DNA of 64,000 nucleotides from a gamma proteobacterium HTCC2207 (GTDB lineage Bacteria > Pseudomonadota > Gammaproteobacteria > Pseudomonadales > Porticoccaceae), in NCBI GenBank assembly GCA_905182855.1, contig CAJJDA010000004.1:1-64000 (forward strand), written 5' to 3'. Below are positions 27,766 through 36,408 of this stretch, in pieces (the first letter of the stretch is position 1; the number at the start of each line of letters is the position of its first letter). The translations under genes and the position numbers were made by a program. Under the pieces are notes generated by a model that did not search any database, was not told the DNA's origin, and saw only the letters and a list, made by a program, of their open reading frames with translations.

Positions 27766-29202
27766 ATGAACAAGCATCCAGTACCACCTCATCCACAGCC
27801 GGCTAATACGCAGAAAATTATCATAGGCATACTGCTACTTGTGGCTGGGTTAGTCATCCTAGTATTACCCAATTTAGTCTCTAAACCCTGGATAGCAGAC
27901 ACAAGTGAGTCGGCCACCATAGGTGCAGCCAAAACCATGGTTACCCCGTCCACAGCGGCAGAAAAAACTCAGTATCGGCAGAGCTCGCAAACGGTACTGG
28001 CAACTATTATTGCGGTACGTGATCGTCTTAATAGTCAGGGTATCGAACTCTGGGCAGACTTCGAATATCGCCAAGCTATGGCCTTAATAGAACTGGGTGA
28101 CGAGCAGTATATTCAGGGCAATTACGGTGCATCTTTAGAGACTTACAAGCAGTCGCTAGGGCAACTCAGCAACCTCGAACAGCTTGGTCAGGCTCGCCTA
28201 GCTCAGGCCCTGACGGATGGTCTAAACGCGATTGAAAATGCCTCACCAGCCGACTTAAGTATTGCCGAGGATGCCGCGCAGTTGGCCGTGGCTATTGCAC
28301 CCAACAGCTCGCAGACGCAAAATCTCGCTCAGCGGACCGCCCTATTGCCGCAGGTAATTGAGCGACTTCAGGCTGGCGACAGGCTCCTGGCCAGCAAACA
28401 GTTCGAGGCCGCCAGACGCGCCTATCAGCAGGCCGCAAACCAAGATGGTCAGCATCTCAAGGCTTCTGCCGCACTGGACTCTATTGAAAAGACGATAATA
28501 GGAGAGCGTTTTCGGGACTATATGAGTGCGGGATTCAAGGCGCTGGATCAGGACAAGTTTGTCGCGGCGAATCAGGCTTTTAATAATGCGGGGAGTCTTT
28601 ACAACAGTGACCCCGCCGTCGCAAAGGCGCTGTCCCAGGTTAGAACAAGACGGTCACAGGTTGCTGTAAGCCTGAAAATGGAAGAGGCCATTGGCTATGA
28701 AAAAAAGGAACTCTGGTCTACGGCTCTAGAGATTTATCAATCTTTGTTGCTCACAGATCCCTCATTAACTGAGGCTAAAATCAGAATCATCTCGGTCAGC
28801 GTGCGAGCAAATCTGGATAATCAAATCAATGGAATCCTTGCCGACCCGTTAAAATTGGCCTCATCTAGGGTCTATCGCGAAGCCCAAAAACTGCTGCAGG
28901 ACGCCATGAGTATTAACATGCAAGGCCCCCTGTTAAGTCGCCAAATTACCGATTTAGATACCGTCTTGCGACAGTCAAGAACAGCCGTCAAGGTGGTTCT
29001 GCAGTCAGATAACCTGACCGATGTCACCCTGTTTCGTGTTAAGCAGCTAGGTACATTTGAGCGCACCTCAGTGACACTAAAGCCTGGCCGCTATGTGGCC
29101 GCAGGCAAGCGCCTTGGCTTCAAAGACGTGAGAATTGAATTCACTATTACTGGCCAACCACTGCCAGCACCGATTCTGGTAAGCTGTACCGACGCGATTT
29201 AG
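27766..29202 (+). CDS. Membrane-anchored TPR protein with PEGA-like C-terminus (cluster gene 4)
   Basis: Unrecognised inner-membrane protein. I prefer ATG 27766 over GTG 27745, giving a short proline-rich cytoplasmic start, a single membrane helix (IIIGILLLVAGLVILVLPNLV) and a large periplasmic part. Residues 60-360 are helical repeats of tetratricopeptide type (ALIELGDEQYIQGNYGASLETYKQSL; GDRLLASKQFEAARRAYQQA; AGFKALDQDKFVAANQAF). The last 80 residues (VKVVLQSDNLTDVTLFRV, LKPGRYVAAGKRLGFKDVRIEF) form a PEGA-like beta sandwich also present in the following gene. A scaffold role for assembling the cluster's complex is an inference from these repeats. Starts 10 bp after the preceding stop. Confidence 0.62.
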   Translation: MNKHPVPPHPQPANTQKIIIGILLLVAGLVILVLPNLVSKPWIADTSESATIGAAKTMVTPSTAAEKTQYRQSSQTVLATIIAVRDRLNSQGIELWADFEYRQAMALIELGDEQYIQGNYGASLETYKQSLGQLSNLEQLGQARLAQALTDGLNAIENASPADLSIAEDAAQLAVAIAPNSSQTQNLAQRTALLPQVIERLQAGDRLLASKQFEAARRAYQQAANQDGQHLKASAALDSIEKTIIGERFRDYMSAGFKALDQDKFVAANQAFNNAGSLYNSDPAVAKALSQVRTRRSQVAVSLKMEEAIGYEKKELWSTALEIYQSLLLTDPSLTEAKIRIISVSVRANLDNQINGILADPLKLASSRVYREAQKLLQDAMSINMQGPLLSRQITDLDTVLRQSRTAVKVVLQSDNLTDVTLFRVKQLGTFERTSVTLKPGRYVAAGKRLGFKDVRIEFTITGQPLPAPILVSCTDAI

Positions 29203-29291
29203 CCTTAAGCCTAGGTGAAAATTACTCAGTCACTAACGAAAACAGCCACATTATTGAGATAATTAAATACTAACCTAGATACTATAAACCT

Positions 29292-31361
29292 ATGCCCGAC
29301 GATCAAAAACAGCCTATCTTAGCAGCCGAATTCAAGCCTTTGACGGGCGCTGGCAGCAAACGAAGCCTACCCATTTCTTCCGGCATGCTCAGCCTAATAG
29401 TACTTGCCGGTTTCGGCATTATTATTATGGCGTATCTGTTCGTCGCGCGCGCAGTCGTCTTTCAAACAGTCCCTCCCGAGACTCAGATCTCTGTTAGTGG
29501 TCTATCATTTAACATCGGCGACAACTATCTGCTGCTAAGCGGTGACTATGACATTACTGCAACCGCTGACGGCTATTACCCATTAATTGAATCAATCACC
29601 GTGGGCGATGCCGCTAGCCAAGATGTTGGCGTCCAGTTGCTGCCATTACCGGGCAATCTCGCCGTTATCTCAGATTTGGAAGATATACAGGTCACTATTG
29701 ATGATCAGCCGGTCGGTACCGTTCCAGGGATCATAAAAGCTATTAGTCCGGGCATCCGCAAGATGGTCTTTAGCAAGTATCGCTATTTTCCATTGCAGCA
29801 AGAAATTGCTATCGAAGGTCGTGATAGAACCCAGTCGGTGGATATTAGTTTGCGACCCGCCTGGGGCGCAATGCAGTTAACGTCTGAACCCACCGCTGCC
29901 CAAGTCTATATTGACGACCGCCTTGTGGGTCAAACACCCCTAAGTACTGAAGTCTTAGAAACGGGCAGTCGGTTAAAGCTGGTCCTCGCGGGTTATAAGA
30001 CCTACCAGCAGGAGATTTTAGTCAAGGCGGGCACCAGTGTCACACATCCTCCCATTAAGCTAATCGTTGCCGACGGTCTGCTGCAGTTGAGCAGTACGCC
30101 GTCGGGTGCGAGTATCACAGTCAATAATGAATTTGTTGGCAGCACACCAATGACGCTGGCCATGGCGCCATTTAAGCAACATCGCCTGGCGTTCTTTTTG
30201 GAAGGCTATTTAAAAACCACAACAGCAGCGACATTAAAACCGGAGAAAACCACCGTATTAGCTGTTGATCTAGTGCCCAATATCGGCAGTATCGCCTTAA
30301 CTATTAGCCCCAAAGGGGCCCGTGTTTTGGTCGATAATCGCTACCAGGGAGATGGTGACCGCACCCTGTCCCTAACTGCAAAACCCCATCGGCTCAGTAT
30401 TGAAAAATCTGGCTATCAGACAAAATCGCTCTCCGTGATACCTAGGCCCGGACATGAACAGGCACTGAGTATCAAACTGCTAACATTGCAGGAAGCCTAC
30501 TGGGCTTCTCGGCCCCCAGCGATCCAGTCCTCGGTGGGTTCACCGCTTGCATTATTCCGTCCCCAACAGAGCTTTACTATGGGTGCACCGCGACGACAGC
30601 CCGGCCGTCGTGCGAATGAAGTGGAACGCAGAGTGAGTTTGGATAGACCCTTTTATCTCGGTACACGAGAAATCAGTAATGCCGAATATCGCAGCTGGAA
30701 ATCAAGCCATAGCTCCTCAGCACTGCAGGGCCAAACATTGGACAGAGACCGACAGCCTGTTGCCGGTCTTACTTGGGAAGATGCCGCGCTGTATTGCAAC
30801 TGGTTGAGCCGCCGCGAGGGTCTGCCGCTGTTTTACCGCATGGAGAACGGTGTGGTCAATGGATTCAACTGGGACGCTCACGGTTATCGCCTGCCCACCG
30901 AGGCTGAATGGGCCTGGGCAGCAAGAGTTAACACAGACGGCAGCAGTCAGACCCTGCCCTGGGTCAATGGCCTCTATCCACCAACCGATGTCGTTGATAA
31001 TTATGCCGATCGGAGTGCTTCGAGACTCATTCCATTCACTATCGCTAGCTATAATGACCTGACACCCGCGTCAGCAGTCGTAGGTAGCTTTAAACCTAAT
31101 GGCAAAGGCCTTTACAATATGAGTGGCAATGTCTCTGAGTGGGTGAATGACTTCTATGACGTGCGTCCCAATCGCGGTGAATCCAGCGCCGATCCCACCG
31201 GACCAATAACCGGTGTCGCCCATGTTATCCGCGGTGCGAGCTGGGCGCTGGGGTCACGTACTGAATTGCGCCTGAGTTATCGTGAAGCCGGCACCGACAA
31301 ACGTCTGGATGTTGGCTTCAGAATCGCTCGTTATGTTGACAGTCTAGGAGCTAAGCCATGA
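29292..31361 (+). CDS. PEGA-repeat protein fused to a formylglycine-generating-enzyme-like domain (cluster gene 5)
   Basis: Two-part inner-membrane protein. A cytoplasmic start and one helix (residues 30-53, MLSLIVLAGFGIIIMAYLFVA) lead to at least four PEGA-type beta domains, recognisable by lines such as LTSEPTAAQVYIDDRLVGQTPL, LSSTPSGASITVNNEFVGSTPM and ISPKGARVLVDNRYQGDG. From about residue 425 it has a SUMF1/FGE-sulfatase domain (FTMGAP, REISNAEY, GYRLPTEAEWAWAAR, NMSGNVSEWVND, HVIRGASWALGSRTELRLSYRE, VGFRIAR). Catalytic FGE uses two cysteines in the last strand region; here that stretch has none, so it is probably a binding domain and not a formylglycine maker. Overlaps the next gene in ATGA. 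Confidence 0.78.
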   Translation: MPDDQKQPILAAEFKPLTGAGSKRSLPISSGMLSLIVLAGFGIIIMAYLFVARAVVFQTVPPETQISVSGLSFNIGDNYLLLSGDYDITATADGYYPLIESITVGDAASQDVGVQLLPLPGNLAVISDLEDIQVTIDDQPVGTVPGIIKAISPGIRKMVFSKYRYFPLQQEIAIEGRDRTQSVDISLRPAWGAMQLTSEPTAAQVYIDDRLVGQTPLSTEVLETGSRLKLVLAGYKTYQQEILVKAGTSVTHPPIKLIVADGLLQLSSTPSGASITVNNEFVGSTPMTLAMAPFKQHRLAFFLEGYLKTTTAATLKPEKTTVLAVDLVPNIGSIALTISPKGARVLVDNRYQGDGDRTLSLTAKPHRLSIEKSGYQTKSLSVIPRPGHEQALSIKLLTLQEAYWASRPPAIQSSVGSPLALFRPQQSFTMGAPRRQPGRRANEVERRVSLDRPFYLGTREISNAEYRSWKSSHSSSALQGQTLDRDRQPVAGLTWEDAALYCNWLSRREGLPLFYRMENGVVNGFNWDAHGYRLPTEAEWAWAARVNTDGSSQTLPWVNGLYPPTDVVDNYADRSASRLIPFTIASYNDLTPASAVVGSFKPNGKGLYNMSGNVSEWVNDFYDVRPNRGESSADPTGPITGVAHVIRGASWALGSRTELRLSYREAGTDKRLDVGFRIARYVDSLGAKP

Positions 31362-31600
31362 GAGCCTTATTGTTCGTCCTGTTAGTCATGCCCCTAGGGC
31401 TTTTTGCTCAAGAGCAGATTGAGGATATAGAGCCCACGGAGGCTATAAAGCCTGCAGCTAACATGAAACCTCCAGCCACAATTTCACCCGCCGCACCTAT
31501 AGCGCCAATTTCCGAAGCAGGAGCCGTCAGCGATATTGATTTTAAACCCAGCGAGGAAATCTCCGAGGATTTTTCAATAGCACTGCCCTCAGATATTTAA
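31358..31600 (+). CDS. Small exported proline/alanine-rich protein (cluster gene 6)
   Basis: 80-aa protein with a clear signal peptide (MRALLFVLLVMPLGLFAQ) and a mature part made almost wholly of Glu, Pro, Ala and Ile (IKPAANMKPPATISPAAPIAPI), ending acidic (SEEISEDFSIALPSDI). No family recognised. Its ATG overlaps the stop of the PEGA/FGE gene (ATGA), so it is translationally coupled to it. The extended, disordered composition suggests a linker or short periplasmic adaptor between the membrane proteins on either side. It is short enough to be missed by many gene callers, yet coupling to the upstream gene and a good signal peptide support it. Confidence 0.6.
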   Translation: MRALLFVLLVMPLGLFAQEQIEDIEPTEAIKPAANMKPPATISPAAPIAPISEAGAVSDIDFKPSEEISEDFSIALPSDI

Positions 31601-31630
31601 AGCGATCAAGCAACAGACAGGAATAAGAGT

Positions 31631-32437
31631 ATGAATACTTCAACCAATCGTGCCAGTAACGAGATGTTTTTCCAGTTAACCGCCCTTTTACTGGCTATCA
31701 TTATTGTCCACATTATTTTTGTTACCGTGGTCCGACCCAACGCTGACAGCACCATTCGCCAGCATGCGGAAATGGTCGCAGCCGGTGAAGAATATCAGGT
31801 GCCACGCTCATTTTTTATTGTCATTAAAGATCTAGAACAGGAAGCCTGCTTTATTCTGATGTTTTGGTCGCTAGCCATTATGGGTTACAAAACCCGCACC
31901 ACGATTCGCGAACAACGCATGCTAAATCAACCACTAATATCGATTGCCGAAGGCTCCAGAATACTGCCTGATGATGCATCACAGCTTACACGCCCACTAC
32001 AATCACTAGCCGATGAAGAACGCAGCTATCTGTTACCTAGAGCCTTGAATACCGCCCTTAGCCGCTTTCAGGTTACCGAAAGTGTGCAGTTTGCCACCGA
32101 AGCAGTGAGCAGTGTCTGCGCCACAGAAAATGATCGCCTCGACTCAGAACTCTCCATGGTGCGTTACATTACTTGGGCTATTCCATCCATTGGCTTTATT
32201 GGCACCGTGCGCGGTATCGGTGCGGCATTGGGCCAAGCTCACGAAGCTATTGCTGGTGATATTGCTGGCGTCACGAGCAGTCTCGGCGTGGCCTTTAACT
32301 CGACGTTTATTGCCCTTTTAATAAGTATGGTCGTGATGTTTTTTATGCATCAATTACAGCTCTCGCAAGAACGGCTAGTACTCGACTCTCAGTCCTATTG
32401 CGAAAATAATTTGCTGCGCTTTTTAAAAGCGAAATAG
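31631..32437 (+). CDS. MotA/TolQ/ExbB-family proton-channel protein (cluster gene 7)
   Basis: Inner-membrane protein of the MotA/TolQ/ExbB superfamily, which forms a pentamer around two copies of a one-helix partner and lets ion flow drive movement. Four hydrophobic helices lie at about residues 13-34, 72-86, 179-200 and 216-239. The third and fourth carry the family signature: AIPSIGFIGTVRGIGAAL and SSLGVAFNSTFIALLISMVVMFF. A cytoplasmic region of about 90 residues separates helices two and three, as in TolQ. No separate ExbD/TolR gene is present; the two VWA proteins downstream have an ExbD-like helix and are the obvious partners. Ion specificity (proton or sodium) cannot be told. Confidence 0.85.
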   Translation: MNTSTNRASNEMFFQLTALLLAIIIVHIIFVTVVRPNADSTIRQHAEMVAAGEEYQVPRSFFIVIKDLEQEACFILMFWSLAIMGYKTRTTIREQRMLNQPLISIAEGSRILPDDASQLTRPLQSLADEERSYLLPRALNTALSRFQVTESVQFATEAVSSVCATENDRLDSELSMVRYITWAIPSIGFIGTVRGIGAALGQAHEAIAGDIAGVTSSLGVAFNSTFIALLISMVVMFFMHQLQLSQERLVLDSQSYCENNLLRFLKAK

Positions 32438-32440
32438 ATC

Positions 32441-33709
32441 ATGACTATAGCCATCTTGGAATTAAACGATCAGGCTTTGCTGATTCAAACGGAGGAGGGT
32501 CGGTCACATATTGAGCCCGGTTTTGCTAGTGTTACTCCCTCAGGTATTGAAAGTGGCGACAAAGCCTGGGCCATGGCATGGCAAAACCCGCAAGACTGTT
32601 TCAATCAATACTGGCGACAACTGAACCAGCTGCCTCTGCCAAGAAAAACAAACTGGGCGCGGCACCATGGCGACATAGCCTATGCCCAAATCAAGCATAT
32701 GCTCGAAAGTGTTGGTTCCCCCAGCAATATAATTCTGGCGGTTCCCGGCTGCTTTAATGAAGAGCAGCTAGCGCTGCTGCTAGGTTTGGCTCAGGCTATT
32801 CCGGTGCAAGTGGATGCGGTTATCGACAGCGCTCTGGCGATGAGCTTGTATGCTCAGAAGGAAACCCTCCTGCTTGATATACAGCTGCAACAGTCTGTGG
32901 TGAGTCTCATTAGCGAAATCAACGGCAACCTAGTCGTCAGTGAGCAATCAATCATTCCAGATCTTGGGATCCTATATCTCTATAACGGTGTCGCCCGACA
33001 TATTAGTGATCGCCTTATTGATGACTACCGATATGATCCATTGCATACTTCAGAGGGAGAGCAAACCATCTATGATCAGCTGCCCGCTTGGTTAAAACAG
33101 TTCGGATGGCAGAACGAACTTTCGATCAACCTGCCGTCGCCGCGCGGTGATCTACCTATGATATTGCATAGAAAACAAGTCGCCCTAATTATTGAGCAGC
33201 GTCTGGAGAGTCTTAACAACATTATTGAAAAACATCCCAATACGCAAATCACCTTGGCTCATAGCGCCAGTTTATTGCAAGCGATACTGCCCAGGTTTGC
33301 CGGCGCCTTGGTCATGTCACAGACCAGTGGTGTTGATAACTGCCTAACCGCTCGTCGAGAGATTATCGCTAGTAGCGAAACCTTGCACAAAATAATCAGT
33401 TTAGAAAAAGCGGGTGGGAAATCGAATAATCTCCAACCAAAGCCTCGCTGCGCTAGCCACCTGTTGTATCAGAATCAGGCCTGGTCGCTGGACAAGCCGC
33501 TCAGCATAAACCTGCAAGACGGCGAGCTCATTCTGACTAACAGTATTGATAAGAATGCCGCACTAGTGGTGGTTATTAAAGATCAGTCACTGCAGATAAT
33601 CCATCAGTCAGACACCATTGATACGCAGATACCACGGACCTGTGAGCCGGGACAAAGATTCGTATTAGCCGGACATAAACTGAGTTTTATTGAGGTCAGC
33701 AATGCCTAA
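32441..33709 (+). CDS. Actin/Hsp70-fold-like protein (cluster gene 8)
   Basis: Cytoplasmic protein of 422 aa without a named family that I can assign. It has elements of the actin-like ATPase fold: an N-terminal strand-turn (MTIAILELNDQALLIQ) in the position of phosphate-1, then IILAVPGCFNEEQLALLLGLAQ...VDAVIDSALAMSLYA, closely matching the Hsp70/PilM pattern of a VPxxF strand, helix and alanine-rich turn, then a second phosphate-like turn (TLLLDIQLQQSVVSLI). These motifs are loose, with few of the expected glycines, so nucleotide binding may be lost. The last 60 residues are beta-rich and could be an FHA-like domain. It lies 3 bp after the TolQ-like gene. Confidence 0.55.
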   Translation: MTIAILELNDQALLIQTEEGRSHIEPGFASVTPSGIESGDKAWAMAWQNPQDCFNQYWRQLNQLPLPRKTNWARHHGDIAYAQIKHMLESVGSPSNIILAVPGCFNEEQLALLLGLAQAIPVQVDAVIDSALAMSLYAQKETLLLDIQLQQSVVSLISEINGNLVVSEQSIIPDLGILYLYNGVARHISDRLIDDYRYDPLHTSEGEQTIYDQLPAWLKQFGWQNELSINLPSPRGDLPMILHRKQVALIIEQRLESLNNIIEKHPNTQITLAHSASLLQAILPRFAGALVMSQTSGVDNCLTARREIIASSETLHKIISLEKAGGKSNNLQPKPRCASHLLYQNQAWSLDKPLSINLQDGELILTNSIDKNAALVVVIKDQSLQIIHQSDTIDTQIPRTCEPGQRFVLAGHKLSFIEVSNA

Positions 33710-34757
33710 GAAGCGCCGCAATATAGCCTTTAGTTTGTCCTTTTTGGACATCATGGCCTGCGGCTTTGGCGCGGTGACTCTGCTGTTTTTAATTCTGCGC
33801 CACAATGCCACCGAAATTCAAACACCTGATGTGAGACTGTCTGCAGAAGTCAATATGCTGCTTATGGATATCCGTCAGGCCGATGCGGAAAAAACTCTGC
33901 TACTAAACAGTCTTGAACAGATAGATTTAGAATTGGTTAAGGCTCAGGGTCTTTCTGATCGAGTACTCACCGATTTACAGGAAACTGAAAAAAGTATCCA
34001 GTCCGATCCCAATGAGATGGATAAGCTGCGACTTCAGGTCGAAAAACTTGAAGATGAAACCGCCCAAATGGAGGAGGTAGAATTCGGCGATAGGGTGAGG
34101 GAGTTTGTTGGTGATGGTAATCGGCAATATCTTACCGGCCTCAAATTAGGCGGTGAGCGCGTCCTCATTTTGGTTGATGGCTCCGCCAGTATGCTTGCCG
34201 ACACTGTTGTAAATGCAGTGCGTAGACGCAATATGGATGACGAACAAAAAAAGCAGTCACCAAAATGGCAGTGGACATTGCGCACGGTAGAATGGTTGGT
34301 CGCGCAGCTTCCCGCGAGCAGCCGCTTTCAAATCTATATCTTTAATATCAGTGCCGAGCCCGCTCTGATAGATTCAAAGGGAGAATGGCTTGATGCGGCA
34401 GACTCGCTAGTCATGGAAGAGGCCATTGCTGGTCTGAGACAGTATTCGCCTGGGTCGGGGACCAGTTTAACCAATGGCTTTGGCGCCATCGCCGATTTTG
34501 AAGATCGTCCAGATAATGTTTTTTTACTCACTGATGGTCTGCCAACACAGGGTAAAAATCCACCGAAGAAATACATGGTTAGCGGTGGCCAGCGACGCAG
34601 TTACTTTTTGGCGGCAATGAAAGAGTTCCCTCGGGGAGTGCCGCTGAATACTATTTTATTTCCCATGGAGGGAGACCCTGAAGCTGCGGCGTTGTTCTGG
34701 CAGACAGCCCTAGACACCGATGGTGCCTTTATTGCGCCATCTAGAGACTGGCCATGA
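33702..34757 (+). CDS. VWA-domain protein with ExbD/MotB-like membrane helix (cluster gene 9)
   Basis: Single-pass inner-membrane protein. Start ATG 33702 (MPKKRRNIAF) has GAGGT upstream and overlaps the previous gene by 8 bp. The helix SFLDIMACGFGAVTLLFLIL carries an aspartate (D16) near its start, where ExbD, TolR and MotB carry the channel aspartate. A coiled coil follows (residues 45-130), then a von Willebrand A domain from about residue 150 with a complete metal-dependent adhesion site: DGSAS, GTSLTNG and LLTDGLP. VWA domains bind a partner protein through a metal ion. It probably replaces the peptidoglycan- or TonB-binding part of a MotB/ExbD stator subunit with a protein-binding head. 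Confidence 0.78.
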   Translation: MPKKRRNIAFSLSFLDIMACGFGAVTLLFLILRHNATEIQTPDVRLSAEVNMLLMDIRQADAEKTLLLNSLEQIDLELVKAQGLSDRVLTDLQETEKSIQSDPNEMDKLRLQVEKLEDETAQMEEVEFGDRVREFVGDGNRQYLTGLKLGGERVLILVDGSASMLADTVVNAVRRRNMDDEQKKQSPKWQWTLRTVEWLVAQLPASSRFQIYIFNISAEPALIDSKGEWLDAADSLVMEEAIAGLRQYSPGSGTSLTNGFGAIADFEDRPDNVFLLTDGLPTQGKNPPKKYMVSGGQRRSYFLAAMKEFPRGVPLNTILFPMEGDPEAAALFWQTALDTDGAFIAPSRDWP

Positions 34758-35743
34758 GAAAGCAGCGTAGAGAATTACAGGAGGCGAACGTCTCATTTCT
34801 TGATGTTATTAGCTGCGGCTTTGGCGCTATTGTATTACTGTTGATAATCGCTCGAGTCGGTGATCCCGCAGCATTAGAGGAGGCCGACAATCAATTAATG
34901 GGGTCTGTAAAAGAGTATCAGGAGCGACTATTTGAAATACGTGGTGAATCGGTGGTACTTGACGAGCGTTTAAAGTCGCGCCAAGAGCAACTGTCAGAAC
35001 TGACTGAACGCATTGCGCGACTCAAAGCAAAACTCGCCAGCGTCTCGAAGCAGTCCAGTCAGCTATCTCAGTCACAGTCTCGGGAAAAACAGCAGCTCCA
35101 ACTGGTACTACAGGTGCTGTCAGAAGAAATGGAACGGCTGCTGGGACCCGATTTCCAGCGTCAAAATGACCTGGTTGGCGGTATCCCTGCGGACAGTGAC
35201 TATATTATTTTTGTCATAGATACATCTGGTAGTATGCAGATAGCAGCCTGGGAAAAAGTCAAAAAAGAGATGCTCAATATTTTGGATATTTATCCAGAGG
35301 TCAAGGGGATACAGGTACTCAATGATATGGGCCAGTATATGTTTAGCGGCTATAGTAACAAGTGGATCCCTGACAGCCCCGCCATGCGTAAGAACATTAT
35401 CAAGACATTAGCTAGCTGGTCGCCCTTTAGTAATTCTAGCCCAGTGGAAGGTATTAATACCGCTATTCAAGCCTTTTACAAACCAGGCCGAAAAATCAGT
35501 ATTTATACTCTGGGGGACGATTATCAGGGACGCTCCATACGCAGCGTAGTCAAGGCAGTGGATCGACTTAATAAAGCTAACCGAGGCGCTAAACGGCTAG
35601 TACGCATTCATGCAATCGGGTTTCCAGTGCACTTCCCTCCAGGGGGGACACCCAGCGCATCGGCAATAAAGTTTGCCGCACTGATGCGCGAACTTAGTTA
35701 CAACAATGGAGGAACCTTTATCGGCTTAAATAGCCTCAACTAA
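34754..35743 (+). CDS. Second VWA-domain protein with ExbD/MotB-like membrane helix (cluster gene 10)
   Basis: Paralogue of the preceding VWA gene, coupled to it by an ATGA overlap. It has the same near-identical membrane segment SFLDVISCGFGAIVLLLIIA with an aspartate at position 17, then a long coiled coil (residues 40-125, rich in Glu, Gln and Leu), then a VWA domain with the MIDAS start DTSGS near residue 155 and the later TLGDDYQG turn. The C-terminal part has a small insert (PVHFPPGGTPS) before the last helix. The pair could form a hetero-dimer inside the TolQ-like pentamer, as ExbD dimers do. Order TolQ-like, actin-like, VWA, VWA supports a shared complex. Confidence 0.76.
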   Translation: MRKQRRELQEANVSFLDVISCGFGAIVLLLIIARVGDPAALEEADNQLMGSVKEYQERLFEIRGESVVLDERLKSRQEQLSELTERIARLKAKLASVSKQSSQLSQSQSREKQQLQLVLQVLSEEMERLLGPDFQRQNDLVGGIPADSDYIIFVIDTSGSMQIAAWEKVKKEMLNILDIYPEVKGIQVLNDMGQYMFSGYSNKWIPDSPAMRKNIIKTLASWSPFSNSSPVEGINTAIQAFYKPGRKISIYTLGDDYQGRSIRSVVKAVDRLNKANRGAKRLVRIHAIGFPVHFPPGGTPSASAIKFAALMRELSYNNGGTFIGLNSLN

Positions 35744-35757
35744 AGGACTAATAACTT

Positions 35758-36408
35758 ATGCTAACGATAACTATGAAATCATTCGCCGCGCTGTTCGCCT
35801 TATTCATCCTTGGTGGTTGTAGTTCCTCGGCCTCGGTGCAGTTAACCGGCGACTTTCCAAAGGTCCTAGCAAAGCCGAAGCCGCTCAGTGCCGCGGTGGT
35901 GTTTGAACCTAGCTTTGCCACCTATATAGCGCAGCCCAATGCTAAAACAGTCATAGATATGGGTGCAGCTCAGGTGCGGCTGCTGCGCAATGCTTTTGCC
36001 GGTTTATTTGGTCGCCTCGAGTTTGTCGGCAGCAGAGAAGAGATTACCATCGATAATGCTATGGTCATTATTCCCTCTGTGCGTGAAGTACAGGTGTCCA
36101 CGCCATCTGAAAACTACCAGAATGTCTTCGAGGTATGGATTAAATATAACCTAGATCTTGAATCCACAGCGGGCGAATCTATCGACAGTTGGTTTATGCC
36201 CGCCTACGGCAAAACACCGGATGCCTTCATGGCCTCAAAGAGTGATGCTATTGAGCAGGCGGCAATCAGCGCGCTGCGCGATGCAGGCGCAAAACTAACA
36301 TTGGATTTTTATCGTATCCCTTCAGTCAACAACTGGGTGACAGAGGAGCAAGAACGGGCTAGACAGGCTAGTCTTCAGCAGTCAGACAAATCAGAGGTGT
36401 CACCATGA
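35758..36408 (+). CDS. Lipoprotein of unknown function (cluster gene 11)
   Basis: Lipoprotein with lipobox LGGC (signal MLTITMKSFAALFALFILGGC); the internal MKSF at 35773 could be the true start and gives a more typical signal. The mature 190 residues form an alpha/beta domain (VVFEPSFATYIAQ, VRLLRNAFAGLFGRLEFVGSREE, AMVIIPSVREVQVS) reminiscent in outline of LptE-like or YajG-type lipoproteins that fold as a small sandwich, but I do not recognise the family. It ends with a charged helical tail. Its stop overlaps the start of the next lipoprotein gene by four bases, so the two are probably made together and may pair at the outer membrane. Confidence 0.62.
   Translation: MLTITMKSFAALFALFILGGCSSSASVQLTGDFPKVLAKPKPLSAAVVFEPSFATYIAQPNAKTVIDMGAAQVRLLRNAFAGLFGRLEFVGSREEITIDNAMVIIPSVREVQVSTPSENYQNVFEVWIKYNLDLESTAGESIDSWFMPAYGKTPDAFMASKSDAIEQAAISALRDAGAKLTLDFYRIPSVNNWVTEEQERARQASLQQSDKSEVSP

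Noticed and set aside
31631-35743. Zorya-type defence system (ZorA/ZorB) for the TolQ-like and VWA genes
   Set aside because: The one-helix partners have VWA heads, not the OmpA-like domain of ZorB, and there is no ZorC/D/E helicase or nuclease-like gene. Lipoproteins, PEGA and M48 genes point to the envelope.
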